DNA from: Candidatus Delongbacteria bacterium
GTDB lineage: Bacteria; UBA4055
NCBI GenBank assembly: GCA_007124045.1
Contig: SLFX01000142.1
Coordinates: 1-41,053 of the forward strand
Direction of reading: 5' to 3'
DNA: 41,053 nt
Positions within the stretch are counted from its first letter, which is position 1; each line of letters opens with the position of its first letter. Shown in pieces: positions 26,846 to 35,277 of this stretch. Position numbers and translations under genes: made by a program. The notes under the pieces were generated by a model. It did not search any database and was not told the DNA's origin. It worked only from the letters and a program-made list of their open reading frames with translations.

Positions 26846-28358
26846 CTTTTACCCCGTACAGTTTATTTACAAGATAGTTTATCTTTTTTTCAGAATTACT
26901 GTAACAAATATCAGTTGCCGTCATTCTCCTGACCAGCGAATCTATTTTTTTTATTATATTCATATCAGGATCTTTTGGGAAAGGTAATTCTTCCAATGCA
27001 GACTTTAAAACTTTAATCCCGGGAAATTCAGCTTTGTAAATCCTGACGATAATTTCAGAATTCAAGATCGCCATTACCGACATGATCGTGTAACCCGGAA
27101 GATCAGGTATGAGGATATTCGCACTGTTGAGAGACAAAAAACCTGATCTGTCATAAGCAAAAACGGGTTTTGATGAAATAAACTTGTAAAAAAGCTTTTC
27201 TCTACCGAAAATCATGTTCTTCGGCACCTGCTGCATTCTATCGAAATCATCTGAAAGATAAACATGGTCGCCTCCTATCCTGTAAGGCATGATATTTTTA
27301 CCTGTAACAGTTCGGTGGATATGTTTTTTTGTTTTCTTTTCAGACACGAAAACAGAATTATTCCCTGTTACGATACCTAGGCTCCACTCCGCTCTGTTTT
27401 TTAAAGTTATATGAGGAATTTCGAATATTTTTTTCACAAGTACTCTTTCTGTCTGCGAATTATATATATCGAATTTATTATACTTTCCATTTAGAAGATC
27501 AGATTGTAAAAGATACATGTTACATGAATTATTAACAGTATGGTCGTCAGAAGGTTTTTTTTTCTTCATGTCAATCCTTACAGCTTCTGTAAAAACCCCC
27601 GGAAATATCCTCCCGTAATTTTTTATTTTCAAAATCGAGGTTTTTTTTAAAATAAAATCTCGTAATTCTGAAAACCTTTTTACCGTTAAAACAGATTCAG
27701 GAAGAATGAAAGACATTATACCGTCTTTTTTAAGAACATTAAAAGATTTGCGTATAAAATATTCCAGTGAATCTTTTGATTTAGAATCCGGATATATCTC
27801 CTTTAAGTATTTAACCGCATCTTTTGAAAAATGAGCCCCCCATGGCGGATTAGTGAAGATAAAATCGAATTTTTTGCCGGTATCAACTGTCAGAAAATCG
27901 GCATTTGATATCATGCATTCATATCCGGCCAGATTTAGTTCCTTTTTCGTTTTTTCTGCTGCCGACAGATCAGTTTCATAACCGTAAAGTCTTACCGAAT
28001 TGCCGTATTTTTTTGCAGCAGTGCTCAAAAATACTCCCGAACCGCAGCACGGATCACAAAAAAGAGATCCTTTTCGAATATCATAATCGTTTATTATCTC
28101 GCATACAATATTTTCCGGAGTATAAAAAGAACCGTTTAGTGCCTTGTAAGCATTGTCAGAAAATTTTTTATTGGCTCTTGATCTGAGTTTCCCTAAGTCT
28201 CCGGATCTTAAAGACCGTATCGTGTTTTCAATACCGGAAAAACCTGACCCTTCCCTGCGCAGAATACCTGATTTTGACCAGTTATGTACCGTAGCCTGCG
28301 AAACAAGAAGGCGGTCAGCAGCGTCCTTTACGGAAATATCTTCGTGAGAACTCTTCAT
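26835..28358 (-). CDS. Solitary N6-adenine DNA methyltransferase with N-terminal helix-turn-helix
   Basis: A 507-residue protein with three parts. Residues 8-36 form a MerR/excisionase-like helix-turn-helix (ISVKDAADRLLVSQATVHNW). The catalytic domain has the SAM motif DPCCGSGVFL (102-111), the upstream SFYTP typical of type I/II adenine methylases, and the catalytic NPPW (170-173). The C-terminal part (about 300-500) resembles a TaqI/Eco57I-type target-recognition domain, with TGNNSVF and ending in ELPFP. No restriction enzyme or other defence gene is nearby. A start at 28385 is possible, but the ATG at 28358 overlaps the queH stop (ATGA) and is preferred. The gene looks poorer in G+C than its neighbours. 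Confidence 0.82.
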   Translation of the reverse strand: MKSSHEDISVKDAADRLLVSQATVHNWSKSGILRREGSGFSGIENTIRSLRSGDLGKLRSRANKKFSDNAYKALNGSFYTPENIVCEIINDYDIRKGSLFCDPCCGSGVFLSTAAKKYGNSVRLYGYETDLSAAEKTKKELNLAGYECMISNADFLTVDTGKKFDFIFTNPPWGAHFSKDAVKYLKEIYPDSKSKDSLEYFIRKSFNVLKKDGIMSFILPESVLTVKRFSELRDFILKKTSILKIKNYGRIFPGVFTEAVRIDMKKKKPSDDHTVNNSCNMYLLQSDLLNGKYNKFDIYNSQTERVLVKKIFEIPHITLKNRAEWSLGIVTGNNSVFVSEKKTKKHIHRTVTGKNIMPYRIGGDHVYLSDDFDRMQQVPKNMIFGREKLFYKFISSKPVFAYDRSGFLSLNSANILIPDLPGYTIMSVMAILNSEIIVRIYKAEFPGIKVLKSALEELPFPKDPDMNIIKKIDSLVRRMTATDICYSNSEKKINYLVNKLYGVKDES

Positions 28359-28963
28359 TCTGCCGATCTTGCGGAAAATTCGCATCCGCAGTAGTCCTGC
28401 CTGTAAAGGTCATACTCTCTACTGATATCCAAAGATTTTTTAAAGCCGTTCTTTTTCTTGAAATCGGTATGAAGATATTTTATTTGGTAAATGCCGGAAT
28501 AATGGGCACCGATCTCATTGATTCTGATTGAGTCTTTATGGGGACTTATAGTTAAAGTAGTAGCAAAATAATCAAACTTTAAATGTTGAGCTTTTTCAGC
28601 GGTTTTAGACAACCTGAGTTCATAGCATCTTGAACACCTCTCCCCTCTTTCCACATCATTTTCAAGACCAAATGAGCAATTTGCAAAATCAAGTGGGGAA
28701 TATCTCTCGTAAATAACATTTATTTTTTTGTCTGTATCGTATTCTGACATAAATCTACTGAGCTCATCTTTTCTCCTGTTATGCTCACTTTCAGGATAGA
28801 TGTTCGGATTATAGAAATAAAGCGTCGTGTCAAAATAATCCGATACCGCATCCGAGGCGTATGAAGAGCATGGAGCACAGCATGTGTGAAGAAGAAGTTT
28901 CGGTCTTTTTCCGGTTCTTTTTACAGCTTCCAACTCTTCTGTAAATTTTTTAAAATGGTCCAT
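28355..28963 (-). CDS. queH: Epoxyqueuosine reductase QueH
   Basis: Reduces epoxyqueuosine to queuosine in tRNA, the last step of queuosine synthesis, replacing the unrelated QueG. The family (formerly DUF208) is recognised by CCAPCS near the N-terminus (C28, C29, C32), the ERCSRCYELRL motif (C110, C113) and the C-terminal DYCGCEFS (C192, C194), the cysteines that bind an iron-sulfur cluster and a second metal. The length of 202 residues is standard. It overlaps map by one base (TAATG) and the methyltransferase by four. tgt is present elsewhere in the window, consistent with a working queuosine pathway. Confidence 0.95.
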   Translation of the reverse strand: MDHFKKFTEELEAVKRTGKRPKLLLHTCCAPCSSYASDAVSDYFDTTLYFYNPNIYPESEHNRRKDELSRFMSEYDTDKKINVIYERYSPLDFANCSFGLENDVERGERCSRCYELRLSKTAEKAQHLKFDYFATTLTISPHKDSIRINEIGAHYSGIYQIKYLHTDFKKKNGFKKSLDISREYDLYRQDYCGCEFSARSAE

Positions 28964-29718
28964 TATTTTAACTCCGTAAGAATCTCGTATCCGTTCGGCA
29001 TTACCAGAACTGTATGCTCAAACTGGGCAGACAGGGATCCGTCTTTGGTTGTCACCGTCCATCCGTCCGATTTAGAGGTAATCACTTCATAACCGCCCAT
29101 ATTGATCATCGGCTCTATTGTAAAGCACATTCCGGGTTTAATTCTTATCCTGCCCTGTGAGGTATAAAAATGATAAACATGAGGATCTTCATGAAAATCG
29201 GATCCTATACCGTGCCCTCCATAGTCTCTTACTATTGAATATCCGAATTTTGTTACATACCTCTCTATAGCTTTACCTATTTCGGAAAAATATGAGTTTG
29301 ATTTAACTGCACCAATTCCTCTATACATTGCTTTTTCCGCTCTTTCGACAAGGAGTCTGACTGACTCGGGCGCATCTCCGACAATAAATGTTTTTGAAGT
29401 ATCTCCGTGATAACCTTCGACGATGACTGTTATATCAACATTCACAATATCGCCGTTCTTTAGTTCGACTTCCTGAGAAGGGATGCCGTGACAGACAACA
29501 TTATTTACAGATGTGCAAATGCTTCTGGGATAACCTCTGTAGTTCAAAGGTGCCGGTCTTGCACCGTTTTTGACTATAAACTCATGACACAATGCATCAA
29601 GTCTTCCTGTAGTTTCACCATCTGCAACAAAAGGGGAAATATAGTCTAAAACCTGAGCGGCAAGCTTTCCGGCTTTACGCATTTTCTGTATTTCTTCCCT
29701 GTTCTTTATCTTTATCAT
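28963..29718 (-). CDS. map: Methionine aminopeptidase, type I
   Basis: Removes the N-terminal Met from nascent proteins, using two metal ions. The pita-bread fold is recognised by the start MIKIKNREEIQKMRKAG, VCHGIPS (substrate His), the metal Asp pair in VNVDITVIVEGYHGDTSKTF, GHGIGSDFHEDP with the metal His, and FTIEPMIN and QFEHTVLV with the metal glutamates. The length of 251 residues is that of the basic type I enzyme; there is no N-terminal zinc finger extension. It lies eight bases after ribH and overlaps queH by one base, within the long minus-strand operon. Confidence 0.97.
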   Translation of the reverse strand: MIKIKNREEIQKMRKAGKLAAQVLDYISPFVADGETTGRLDALCHEFIVKNGARPAPLNYRGYPRSICTSVNNVVCHGIPSQEVELKNGDIVNVDITVIVEGYHGDTSKTFIVGDAPESVRLLVERAEKAMYRGIGAVKSNSYFSEIGKAIERYVTKFGYSIVRDYGGHGIGSDFHEDPHVYHFYTSQGRIRIKPGMCFTIEPMINMGGYEVITSKSDGWTVTTKDGSLSAQFEHTVLVMPNGYEILTELK

Positions 29719-29726
29719 TCAATAGC

Positions 29727-30188
29727 TTATATCTGTTTGAAAAGATCCGCCATTTCTATTGCGGAAAGCATTGCATCCCATCCTTTATTTCCGGATTTTG
29801 TTCCGGCTCTGTCTATCGCCTGTTCCACAGAATCTGTTGTCAGAACACCGAATATGACCGGGATTCCGCTTTTGAGACCGGCATGGGCCACACCTTTTGA
29901 AACCTCGGCCGATACATATTCGAAATGTGGAGTACTTCCTCTTATTACCGCTCCGAGACACACCACAGCATCGTATTTACCTTTTGAAGCAAGTTTCTGA
30001 GCAGTAACCGGGATCTCGAAAGCTCCGGGAACCAGTACGAGTTCAAGATCATCTCCTGAACCGCCGTGCCTGATAAAGCAGTCTTCCGCTCCGCCTATAA
30101 GCTTATTTGTGATCAGTTCGTTGAACCTCGATCCAACAACAGCTATCTTCAAGCCGTCCGCCTTAAGCTGCCCGTTGACAGTTTTCAT
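29727..30188 (-). CDS. ribH: 6,7-dimethyl-8-ribityllumazine synthase
   Basis: Condenses the RibA-pathway pyrimidine with dihydroxybutanone phosphate, giving lumazine, the substrate of RibE. The phosphate-binding [14 protein letters not shown], including the catalytic His, and the VPGAFEIP and [11 protein letters not shown] segments identify it. The length of 153 residues is typical; members of the family build 60-subunit capsids or pentamers. GGAGG lies five bases before the second of two adjacent ATG codons (30188), which I prefer over 30191. It is separated from ribBA-ribE, which lie in the htrA operon at the window start, and is placed between a histidine kinase and map. Confidence 0.96.
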   Translation of the reverse strand: MKTVNGQLKADGLKIAVVGSRFNELITNKLIGGAEDCFIRHGGSGDDLELVLVPGAFEIPVTAQKLASKGKYDAVVCLGAVIRGSTPHFEYVSAEVSKGVAHAGLKSGIPVIFGVLTTDSVEQAIDRAGTKSGNKGWDAMLSAIEMADLFKQI

Positions 30189-30202
30189 CATATCCTCCGT
30201 TA

Positions 30203-31783
30203 TTAGTTAATATTTTTCTGATTCTGAGCTACCGGAACCTTAATTATAAAAGTCGTTCCGGCTCCGACTTCGGATTCAATTGTTATTTCAGCCCCGTATG
30301 GTCTCAAAAGTGTTCTTACGCTGTCAAGTCCTATTCCGGTTCCTGTGGGTTCATCGCCCCTTGCATCTTTAAACTTTGGTTTAGTAGTAAAAAAAGGTTC
30401 AAAAATTTTAGATCTTATTTTATCAGGTATCCCTTTACCTGTATCCGCGATACTTATCTCTATTGATCCTTCTGAATATGAAACGGATATATTCATTTTT
30501 CTTATATCTGAGTCCCACATGGAATCAATTGCGTTTTTTAATATGTTCACGAAAACCTGTGAGAAGTCTGAATACAAACCGTATATTAGAGGGACATCTT
30601 TTTGAATACTTATCTTTTTTTCCACTTTGTTTTTGAAGAACTGATTGGACAGGAGGAATTCAAGCTCCTGTTCCATTACAAGTCCGAGATTAAGAGTTTC
30701 CCTGGTCAATGACTGCTGATCCCTTGCTTTCGACATCAAATTTTTGATTATTCCTGAAAGCTTACTTACTGACTGGTCTATAAGCTCAAAAAACTTCATT
30801 ATATCATCAATGCTTTGTAGTATGCTTTTATCGCCCCCATATTTTTCAGAAAGTAATTCCCTGAATTTTATAAGCCTGGAATGCTGGAGCTGAGCACTGC
30901 TTTTTATTCCCGTCAGTGGAGTACTCATATTATGGGCAACACCCTGTAGCATCATGCCAAATTCCGCGAGCCGGGACTGATTTTGTACCTGAAGAGCAAA
31001 AGATTTATTTTCTGACTCCAGTTTCTTCTGTTCTCTCATGTCTCTACCTATACCGAGGCTGCCAATGACATTACCGTTGTGAACAAGATTTGATATCGAA
31101 AGATGTATGGGTATCTCTTCGCCGTTCTTAGCCATGTAAAGCACTTCTCCGGAAAACTTACCATCTTTATCCAGAGACTTAAAAAGCGCTTTTATATTAT
31201 CCTCCTGCTCCTTGTTTTTTACAAGAAAATCTGCTATATGCCTTCCTTTCATTTCATCTGAACTGTATCCGAGTATAGTTCTCAGAGATGAGTTCACGCT
31301 GTTTATTCTTGCCTTTTTATCTGTTGCATATATAGTGTACAGTTCTGTCAGGGAGTTATAAATAGACATAAAAAGAGAGTTTACTTCCGAATCTTCGGAC
31401 CTGGTACTGAAAGGACTGAACTTTATAAATAATCCGACTATGTTGTTTCCTTCATCAAGAACCGGATTCAGTTTAACAGATACCGTTACAGCTCTGCCTT
31501 TGTAGTCACTAAGGTCTAATCTTACAAGTCCCTCTTTGAATTTTTTAGCAAGAGCGTTTCTTACAATATTCTGAAACTTTACCTTGTCTCTTTCATGAAC
31601 AGAATCAATTATATTGTTCCCGAAAAGTAATTTTCTCTGGCTGTTCATAAGTTTACAGAATTTCAGATTACAGTCCACAATTTTAAAATAGCTGTTGATC
31701 TCCACAAAATAATCTTGTGCAATATCAATATAATCCTGAACTACAGAACCTTTTCTCAGATATAATTCTTTAAGTTCAATCAT
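30203..31783 (-). CDS. Cytosolic PAS-PAS sensor histidine kinase
   Basis: A 526-residue kinase without membrane segments. Two PAS domains are visible (about residues 20-125 and 138-250, the second with [16 protein letters not shown] and [18 protein letters not shown]). The phospho-acceptor H284 lies in [16 protein letters not shown], where Asn follows the His rather than the common Glu; this HN form occurs in a subset of PAS kinases. The ATPase domain is complete: [14 protein letters not shown] (N box), [12 protein letters not shown] (G1) and [10 protein letters not shown] (G2). No response regulator is next to it, so the partner is unknown. GGAG five bases before the ATG at 31783 favours that start over the GTG at 31789. 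It sits between gpmI and ribH. Confidence 0.9.
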   Translation of the reverse strand: MIELKELYLRKGSVVQDYIDIAQDYFVEINSYFKIVDCNLKFCKLMNSQRKLLFGNNIIDSVHERDKVKFQNIVRNALAKKFKEGLVRLDLSDYKGRAVTVSVKLNPVLDEGNNIVGLFIKFSPFSTRSEDSEVNSLFMSIYNSLTELYTIYATDKKARINSVNSSLRTILGYSSDEMKGRHIADFLVKNKEQEDNIKALFKSLDKDGKFSGEVLYMAKNGEEIPIHLSISNLVHNGNVIGSLGIGRDMREQKKLESENKSFALQVQNQSRLAEFGMMLQGVAHNMSTPLTGIKSSAQLQHSRLIKFRELLSEKYGGDKSILQSIDDIMKFFELIDQSVSKLSGIIKNLMSKARDQQSLTRETLNLGLVMEQELEFLLSNQFFKNKVEKKISIQKDVPLIYGLYSDFSQVFVNILKNAIDSMWDSDIRKMNISVSYSEGSIEISIADTGKGIPDKIRSKIFEPFFTTKPKFKDARGDEPTGTGIGLDSVRTLLRPYGAEITIESEVGAGTTFIIKVPVAQNQKNIN

Positions 31784-31796
31784 CGTCACTCCTGTT

Positions 31797-33305
31797 CTAT
31801 ATTAAAGCTCTTCCCGTCATTTCAGGAGGTAGTTTCAAACCCATTATTTTTAAAACAGTTGGTGCAATAGAGGCCAGATTACCGTCTGAGATATCGTAGC
31901 CTTCCTTCAAGATCATAAAAGGCACCCTGTTCTTTGTGTGAGCAGTAAAAGGTACATTATTTTCCATCATTGATTCTGCGTTCCCGTGGTCTGCAGTTAT
32001 TATCATAGTATATCCGCTTTTTAAGGATTCTTCATACAGCCGGCCTACGCATTCGTCAACAGTCTCAACTGCTTTCACCGCAGCATCAAATATTCCGGTA
32101 TGCCCCACCATATCACAATTTGCCAGATTCAAAACCAAAAGATCATATATCTGTTCCGACATTTTTTTGCAGGTCGTTCCGGTCACTTCAAAGGCTGACA
32201 TTTCCGGTTTGAGATCATATGTTGACACCTTGGGAGAAGGAATAAGTATTCTGTCTTCTCCGGGAAAGGACATTTCATTTCCGCCGTTAAAAAAAAATGT
32301 AACATGAGCATATTTTTCTGTTTCAGCTATCCTGAGCTGCTTTAATCCGTTTTTTGATATCTCCTCGCCGAGAATGTTTTCCAGATGCTGTTTGGGGGAT
32401 ATTACACTGAAATCAAAATCTTCCCTGTATTCTGTCATAGTGAGGAAGTCCAAATCAAGTTCCGGAGTTTCGAAAGGAAGTTTTTCAAGAGAGTTCAGAG
32501 CTATTGAAAGTTCCCTTGCTCTGTCGGCGCGAAAATTAAAAAAAACAACTGAGTCTCTTTTTTTGATCGTAGCTAAAGAAGTGCCGTTCTTAACAACCTG
32601 CTGAGGAAAAATAAACTCATCGGTCACACCCGAAGCATAGGATTTTTCGATTATTTCTGCCGCACTTATGCTCGACGCATTTTTATTCTGTACCGTCAGG
32701 CAGTCATACGCTTTTTTTAGCCTTTCCCATCTTTTATCACGATCCATCGCATAATACCTGCCGGAAACTGAGGCTATCTGCGCACCATAAGAATCGGCGA
32801 AACCCTCCAATGACTTCAGGAAACCCGCCCCGCTTTGCGGAGGAGTATCCCTGCCGTCGGTAAAAACATGGATGTATATTTTTTTCAGTCCCGCCTCTGA
32901 TGCCGAGCGGATAAGCTCATAAAGGTGGGGAAGTGAAGAGTGTACATCTCCATCCGATACCAAACCCATCAAATGCAGGGAAGATCCTTTTTCTGCTGTT
33001 TTTTTATATAGATCCGCCAATGCGGGATTATTGCCGAATTCACCGTCCCCGATCATTTTGTTTATACGGCCGATGTCCTGAAACACTATCCTGCCGGCAC
33101 CGATGTTCAGATGCCCTACTTCACTATTACCCATTGTTCCCTCGGGTAATCCGACTTCATAACCTGAACATACAAGTTCTGAAAACGAGAATTTTCTGAG
33201 AAAACGGGATATATTAGGCTTAGAGGCCTTTGCGACAGCATTATATTCAAAATCTCTACCGTTTCCGTAGCCGTCAAGAATGCATAATAAAACTCTTTCT
33301 TTCAT
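31797..33305 (-). CDS. gpmI: 2,3-bisphosphoglycerate-independent phosphoglycerate mutase
   Basis: Interconverts 3- and 2-phosphoglycerate in glycolysis and gluconeogenesis, using two Mn ions and a phosphoserine. The start CILDGYGNG carries the first metal Asp, the nucleophile is S61 in GTMGNSEVGHLNIGAGR, and FTDGRDTPP and ITADHGNAE are further signature blocks. The length of about 503 residues is standard. A TTG at 33320 is in frame, but the ATG at 33305 lies just after the upstream gene's stop and fits the family's usual N-terminus (MKERVLLCILDGYG), so I use it; neither has a strong ribosome site. It is the second gene of the nine-gene minus-strand operon. Confidence 0.96.
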   Translation of the reverse strand: MKERVLLCILDGYGNGRDFEYNAVAKASKPNISRFLRKFSFSELVCSGYEVGLPEGTMGNSEVGHLNIGAGRIVFQDIGRINKMIGDGEFGNNPALADLYKKTAEKGSSLHLMGLVSDGDVHSSLPHLYELIRSASEAGLKKIYIHVFTDGRDTPPQSGAGFLKSLEGFADSYGAQIASVSGRYYAMDRDKRWERLKKAYDCLTVQNKNASSISAAEIIEKSYASGVTDEFIFPQQVVKNGTSLATIKKRDSVVFFNFRADRARELSIALNSLEKLPFETPELDLDFLTMTEYREDFDFSVISPKQHLENILGEEISKNGLKQLRIAETEKYAHVTFFFNGGNEMSFPGEDRILIPSPKVSTYDLKPEMSAFEVTGTTCKKMSEQIYDLLVLNLANCDMVGHTGIFDAAVKAVETVDECVGRLYEESLKSGYTMIITADHGNAESMMENNVPFTAHTKNRVPFMILKEGYDISDGNLASIAPTVLKIMGLKLPPEMTGRALI

Positions 33306-33309
33306 CGTG

Positions 33310-34086
33310 CTAATACCCAAAGTAGATAGTTGCCCTATAGATCAGTCCGGAAATATCAAGATCCGGAACATTCCTTACCGACTCGAAACCGTAGTTTATT
33401 TCACTCTTGTCGGAAAACATACCGTAAATGTAACCGACTGATGCTCCGGCAGCAACTCGGGGTGACGCAAAAAACCTTACACCGTTCTCGGCCTCAAAAA
33501 CATAGACCCCTGTAGTGTATTTCACAGATCTGTTATACCTGCTCAACAATCCGCTGCCAGGATCAAAAGAATCCCACATCTCTTCAAATGTCTGGTCGCC
33601 GTAATCCTGACTTATGATGATACTGGGTCTTCCGTAAGAAGCTCCGAAAGCTCCGAAAAATTCTAATTTTCCCGCCAGTACCTTTCTGTAGCTGAGTGAC
33701 AGACCGAATCTCGAAAAAGCAGATTCTACTGATCTGTCAAGTTTGATATCGTTTTCAACACAACAATACTGATATTCGACAGTCCCTATTTTTCTTTGTA
33801 CCTGTCCGCCCCTGAGATACTTTATTCCTATTCCCAATGCGGGGTTAAAAAAACCGTGAAGTTCAAAGCCGTAAGATAAATAATTTTTATCCGCCTCATC
33901 GAGACCGAACGATTTAAGATATCCACTCAAATCATACATAAAAGAAGGAGAATAAGTTGAAAAAACGCTAATATAACCGTTTTTAAAGCCTGCAGACTGA
34001 CCTCTTCCTGCCGGCAAAGGTCGCGAGTTGGATTGAACCGGAAACATAAGCATGAAAACTATTAATGAATAAAATCTTATGGTCAT
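33310..34086 (-). CDS. Predicted outer-membrane beta-barrel protein, unassigned
   Basis: I do not recognise a family. A signal peptide (about residues 1-21, SLIVFMLMFPVQSNS) is followed by a Gly-rich, strand-forming sequence with many aromatic residues at strand ends, for example YLSYGFELHGFFNPALGIGIKYL, RFGLSLSYRKVL, LEFFGAFGASYGRP and VAAGASVGYIYGMF. It ends in ATIYFGY, a final strand with C-terminal aromatic as required by the BAM machinery. An eight-stranded barrel is the natural guess for 258 residues. Two adjacent cysteines (QYCCVEN) near residue 107 are unusual for such a protein. It is the first gene of the operon that goes on with gpmI. Confidence 0.68.
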   Translation of the reverse strand: MTIRFYSLIVFMLMFPVQSNSRPLPAGRGQSAGFKNGYISVFSTYSPSFMYDLSGYLKSFGLDEADKNYLSYGFELHGFFNPALGIGIKYLRGGQVQRKIGTVEYQYCCVENDIKLDRSVESAFSRFGLSLSYRKVLAGKLEFFGAFGASYGRPSIIISQDYGDQTFEEMWDSFDPGSGLLSRYNRSVKYTTGVYVFEAENGVRFFASPRVAAGASVGYIYGMFSDKSEINYGFESVRNVPDLDISGLIYRATIYFGY

Positions 34087-34115
34087 TTTCGTTACCGCCT
34101 TTTAATTCAGACCTC

Positions 34116-34144
34116 ATTATAAATGATTTTGAAATAATTATCAA
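34116..34144 (-). promoter_or_regulatory. Strong sigma70 promoter of the nine-gene minus-strand operon
   Basis: Minus strand: TTGATA (34139-34144), 17-base spacer, TATAAT (34116-34121); five of six and six of six matches. Transcription would start near 34109, about 20 bases before the barrel gene's start codon. The downstream genes to 25362 have gaps of at most about 13 bases or overlap, so this may be their main promoter. Confidence 0.8.
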
Positions 34145-34166
34145 CAAAATTTCTGTCTTTTTTATA

Positions 34167-34196
34167 TTGATTTATCATTCACTTTTGTCTTATATT
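34167..34196 (+). promoter_or_regulatory. Possible promoter of the triple-SPOR lipoprotein gene
   Basis: TTGATT (34167-34172), 18 bases, TATATT (34191-34196). It lies back to back with the minus-strand promoter and about 55 bases before the ATG at 34252, which has GGAGG five bases upstream. An alternative is TTGTCT (34185-34190) with TATTAT (34210-34215), spaced 19. Confidence 0.42.
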
Positions 34197-34251
34197 TACA
34201 AGTGTGATGTATTATTCGTTGCACATACAGGATAATTAAACGGAGGTTGGC

Positions 34252-35217
34252 ATGCTTAAAACAGCAGTGGCAGCATTATTAACCCTATTAACATCTCTGG
34301 TTTTTCTGTCATGCGCCCCCGGTGCAGGGGTGGCTGAGAGCAGATTTGCGCCGGATGACCCGACACACAAAATAGTTCGGGAAGAAGATCTTTCCAGAAG
34401 AGAAATGATAGACGGATACAGGATAAGGGTGGCCGCTGTGGACACCGAAAGAGAAGCTCTTGAAATAGAAAAGCAGGTAGCTGAAGCTATTCAGGAACCT
34501 ATCTACATTGAGTTCATTGTCGATAAATATATGGTGTACGCCGGTGATTGCCAGGACAGAGATGAAGCAAACGAACTTCGGGATAAAATTTCTGCAATGG
34601 GGTTTCAAAGAGTTTATTCTGTACCGAGAAAGGTTTTCAGAAAAACCGAACCACCAAAGATAGTCTCACCGGTCTCCTCTGCACCCAGAACTGCACCGGA
34701 GGCAACTCAGGATATAAATGAACGCTTTGATCAGCTTATCGGTTACCGTGTCCAGATATTTGCAGCCCGCGATAAAAGTAATGCCGAAAGAGTGCGTTCG
34801 TCGGCGATGAGAGACATTCGCGAAAGAATATATGTAGTACTTGCCGATGACAATCTTTATAAAGTGCAGGTCGGTGACTATTTGGCAAGAATAGATGCAG
34901 AAAAGATGCGTGATAAGCTGAGATTGAACCCCAACTATTCCGATGCATTTATCCAGAATACATTTATTTTTCATGAATCTGCTCAGGACACCGGTCGTTT
35001 TTATATTCAGGTAGGTGCTTTTTCGACCAGGCAGTCAGCAGAAGACTTTATAAGTACAAGTCTTAATCCGCGCGGACACAGCAATACATTGATCCATTTT
35101 GATGATAACACGCACAAGGTCCTCGTGGGGGGGTATTCTACAGAAACCGAAGCTTCGTCTGTAAGAGAAACTCTGAAGAACAGCGGCTTTGAGGGTGCCT
35201 GGATAATAAGAAAATAA
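34252..35217 (+). CDS. Lipoprotein with three SPOR-like domains
   Basis: A predicted lipoprotein (lipobox SLVFLSC, Cys 21) of 321 residues, on the periplasmic face of the outer or inner membrane. Three related segments follow: about 55-125 (YRIRVAAVDTEREALEIEKQ ... YMVYAGDCQDRDEANELRDK), 163-235 (YRVQIFAARDKSNAERVRSS ... YKVQVGDYLARIDAEKMRDK) and 246-320 (FYIQVGAFSTRQSAEDFIS ... HKVLVGGYSTETEASSVRET). Each has the SPOR pattern of a strand, helix, then V-x-V-G-x-Y strand. SPOR domains bind peptidoglycan stripped of stem peptides at division sites, so a role in septal or lytic-enzyme function is likely. A Pro-rich linker separates repeats one and two. A run of seven G (35127-35133) lies near the 3' end. 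Confidence 0.85.
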   Translation: MLKTAVAALLTLLTSLVFLSCAPGAGVAESRFAPDDPTHKIVREEDLSRREMIDGYRIRVAAVDTEREALEIEKQVAEAIQEPIYIEFIVDKYMVYAGDCQDRDEANELRDKISAMGFQRVYSVPRKVFRKTEPPKIVSPVSSAPRTAPEATQDINERFDQLIGYRVQIFAARDKSNAERVRSSAMRDIRERIYVVLADDNLYKVQVGDYLARIDAEKMRDKLRLNPNYSDAFIQNTFIFHESAQDTGRFYIQVGAFSTRQSAEDFISTSLNPRGHSNTLIHFDDNTHKVLVGGYSTETEASSVRETLKNSGFEGAWIIRK

Positions 35218-35277
35218 GATGTTGCTGATATATACTCATTGCCATGATACTGTGTTGAAAAAATCTTGGAAATTTTT

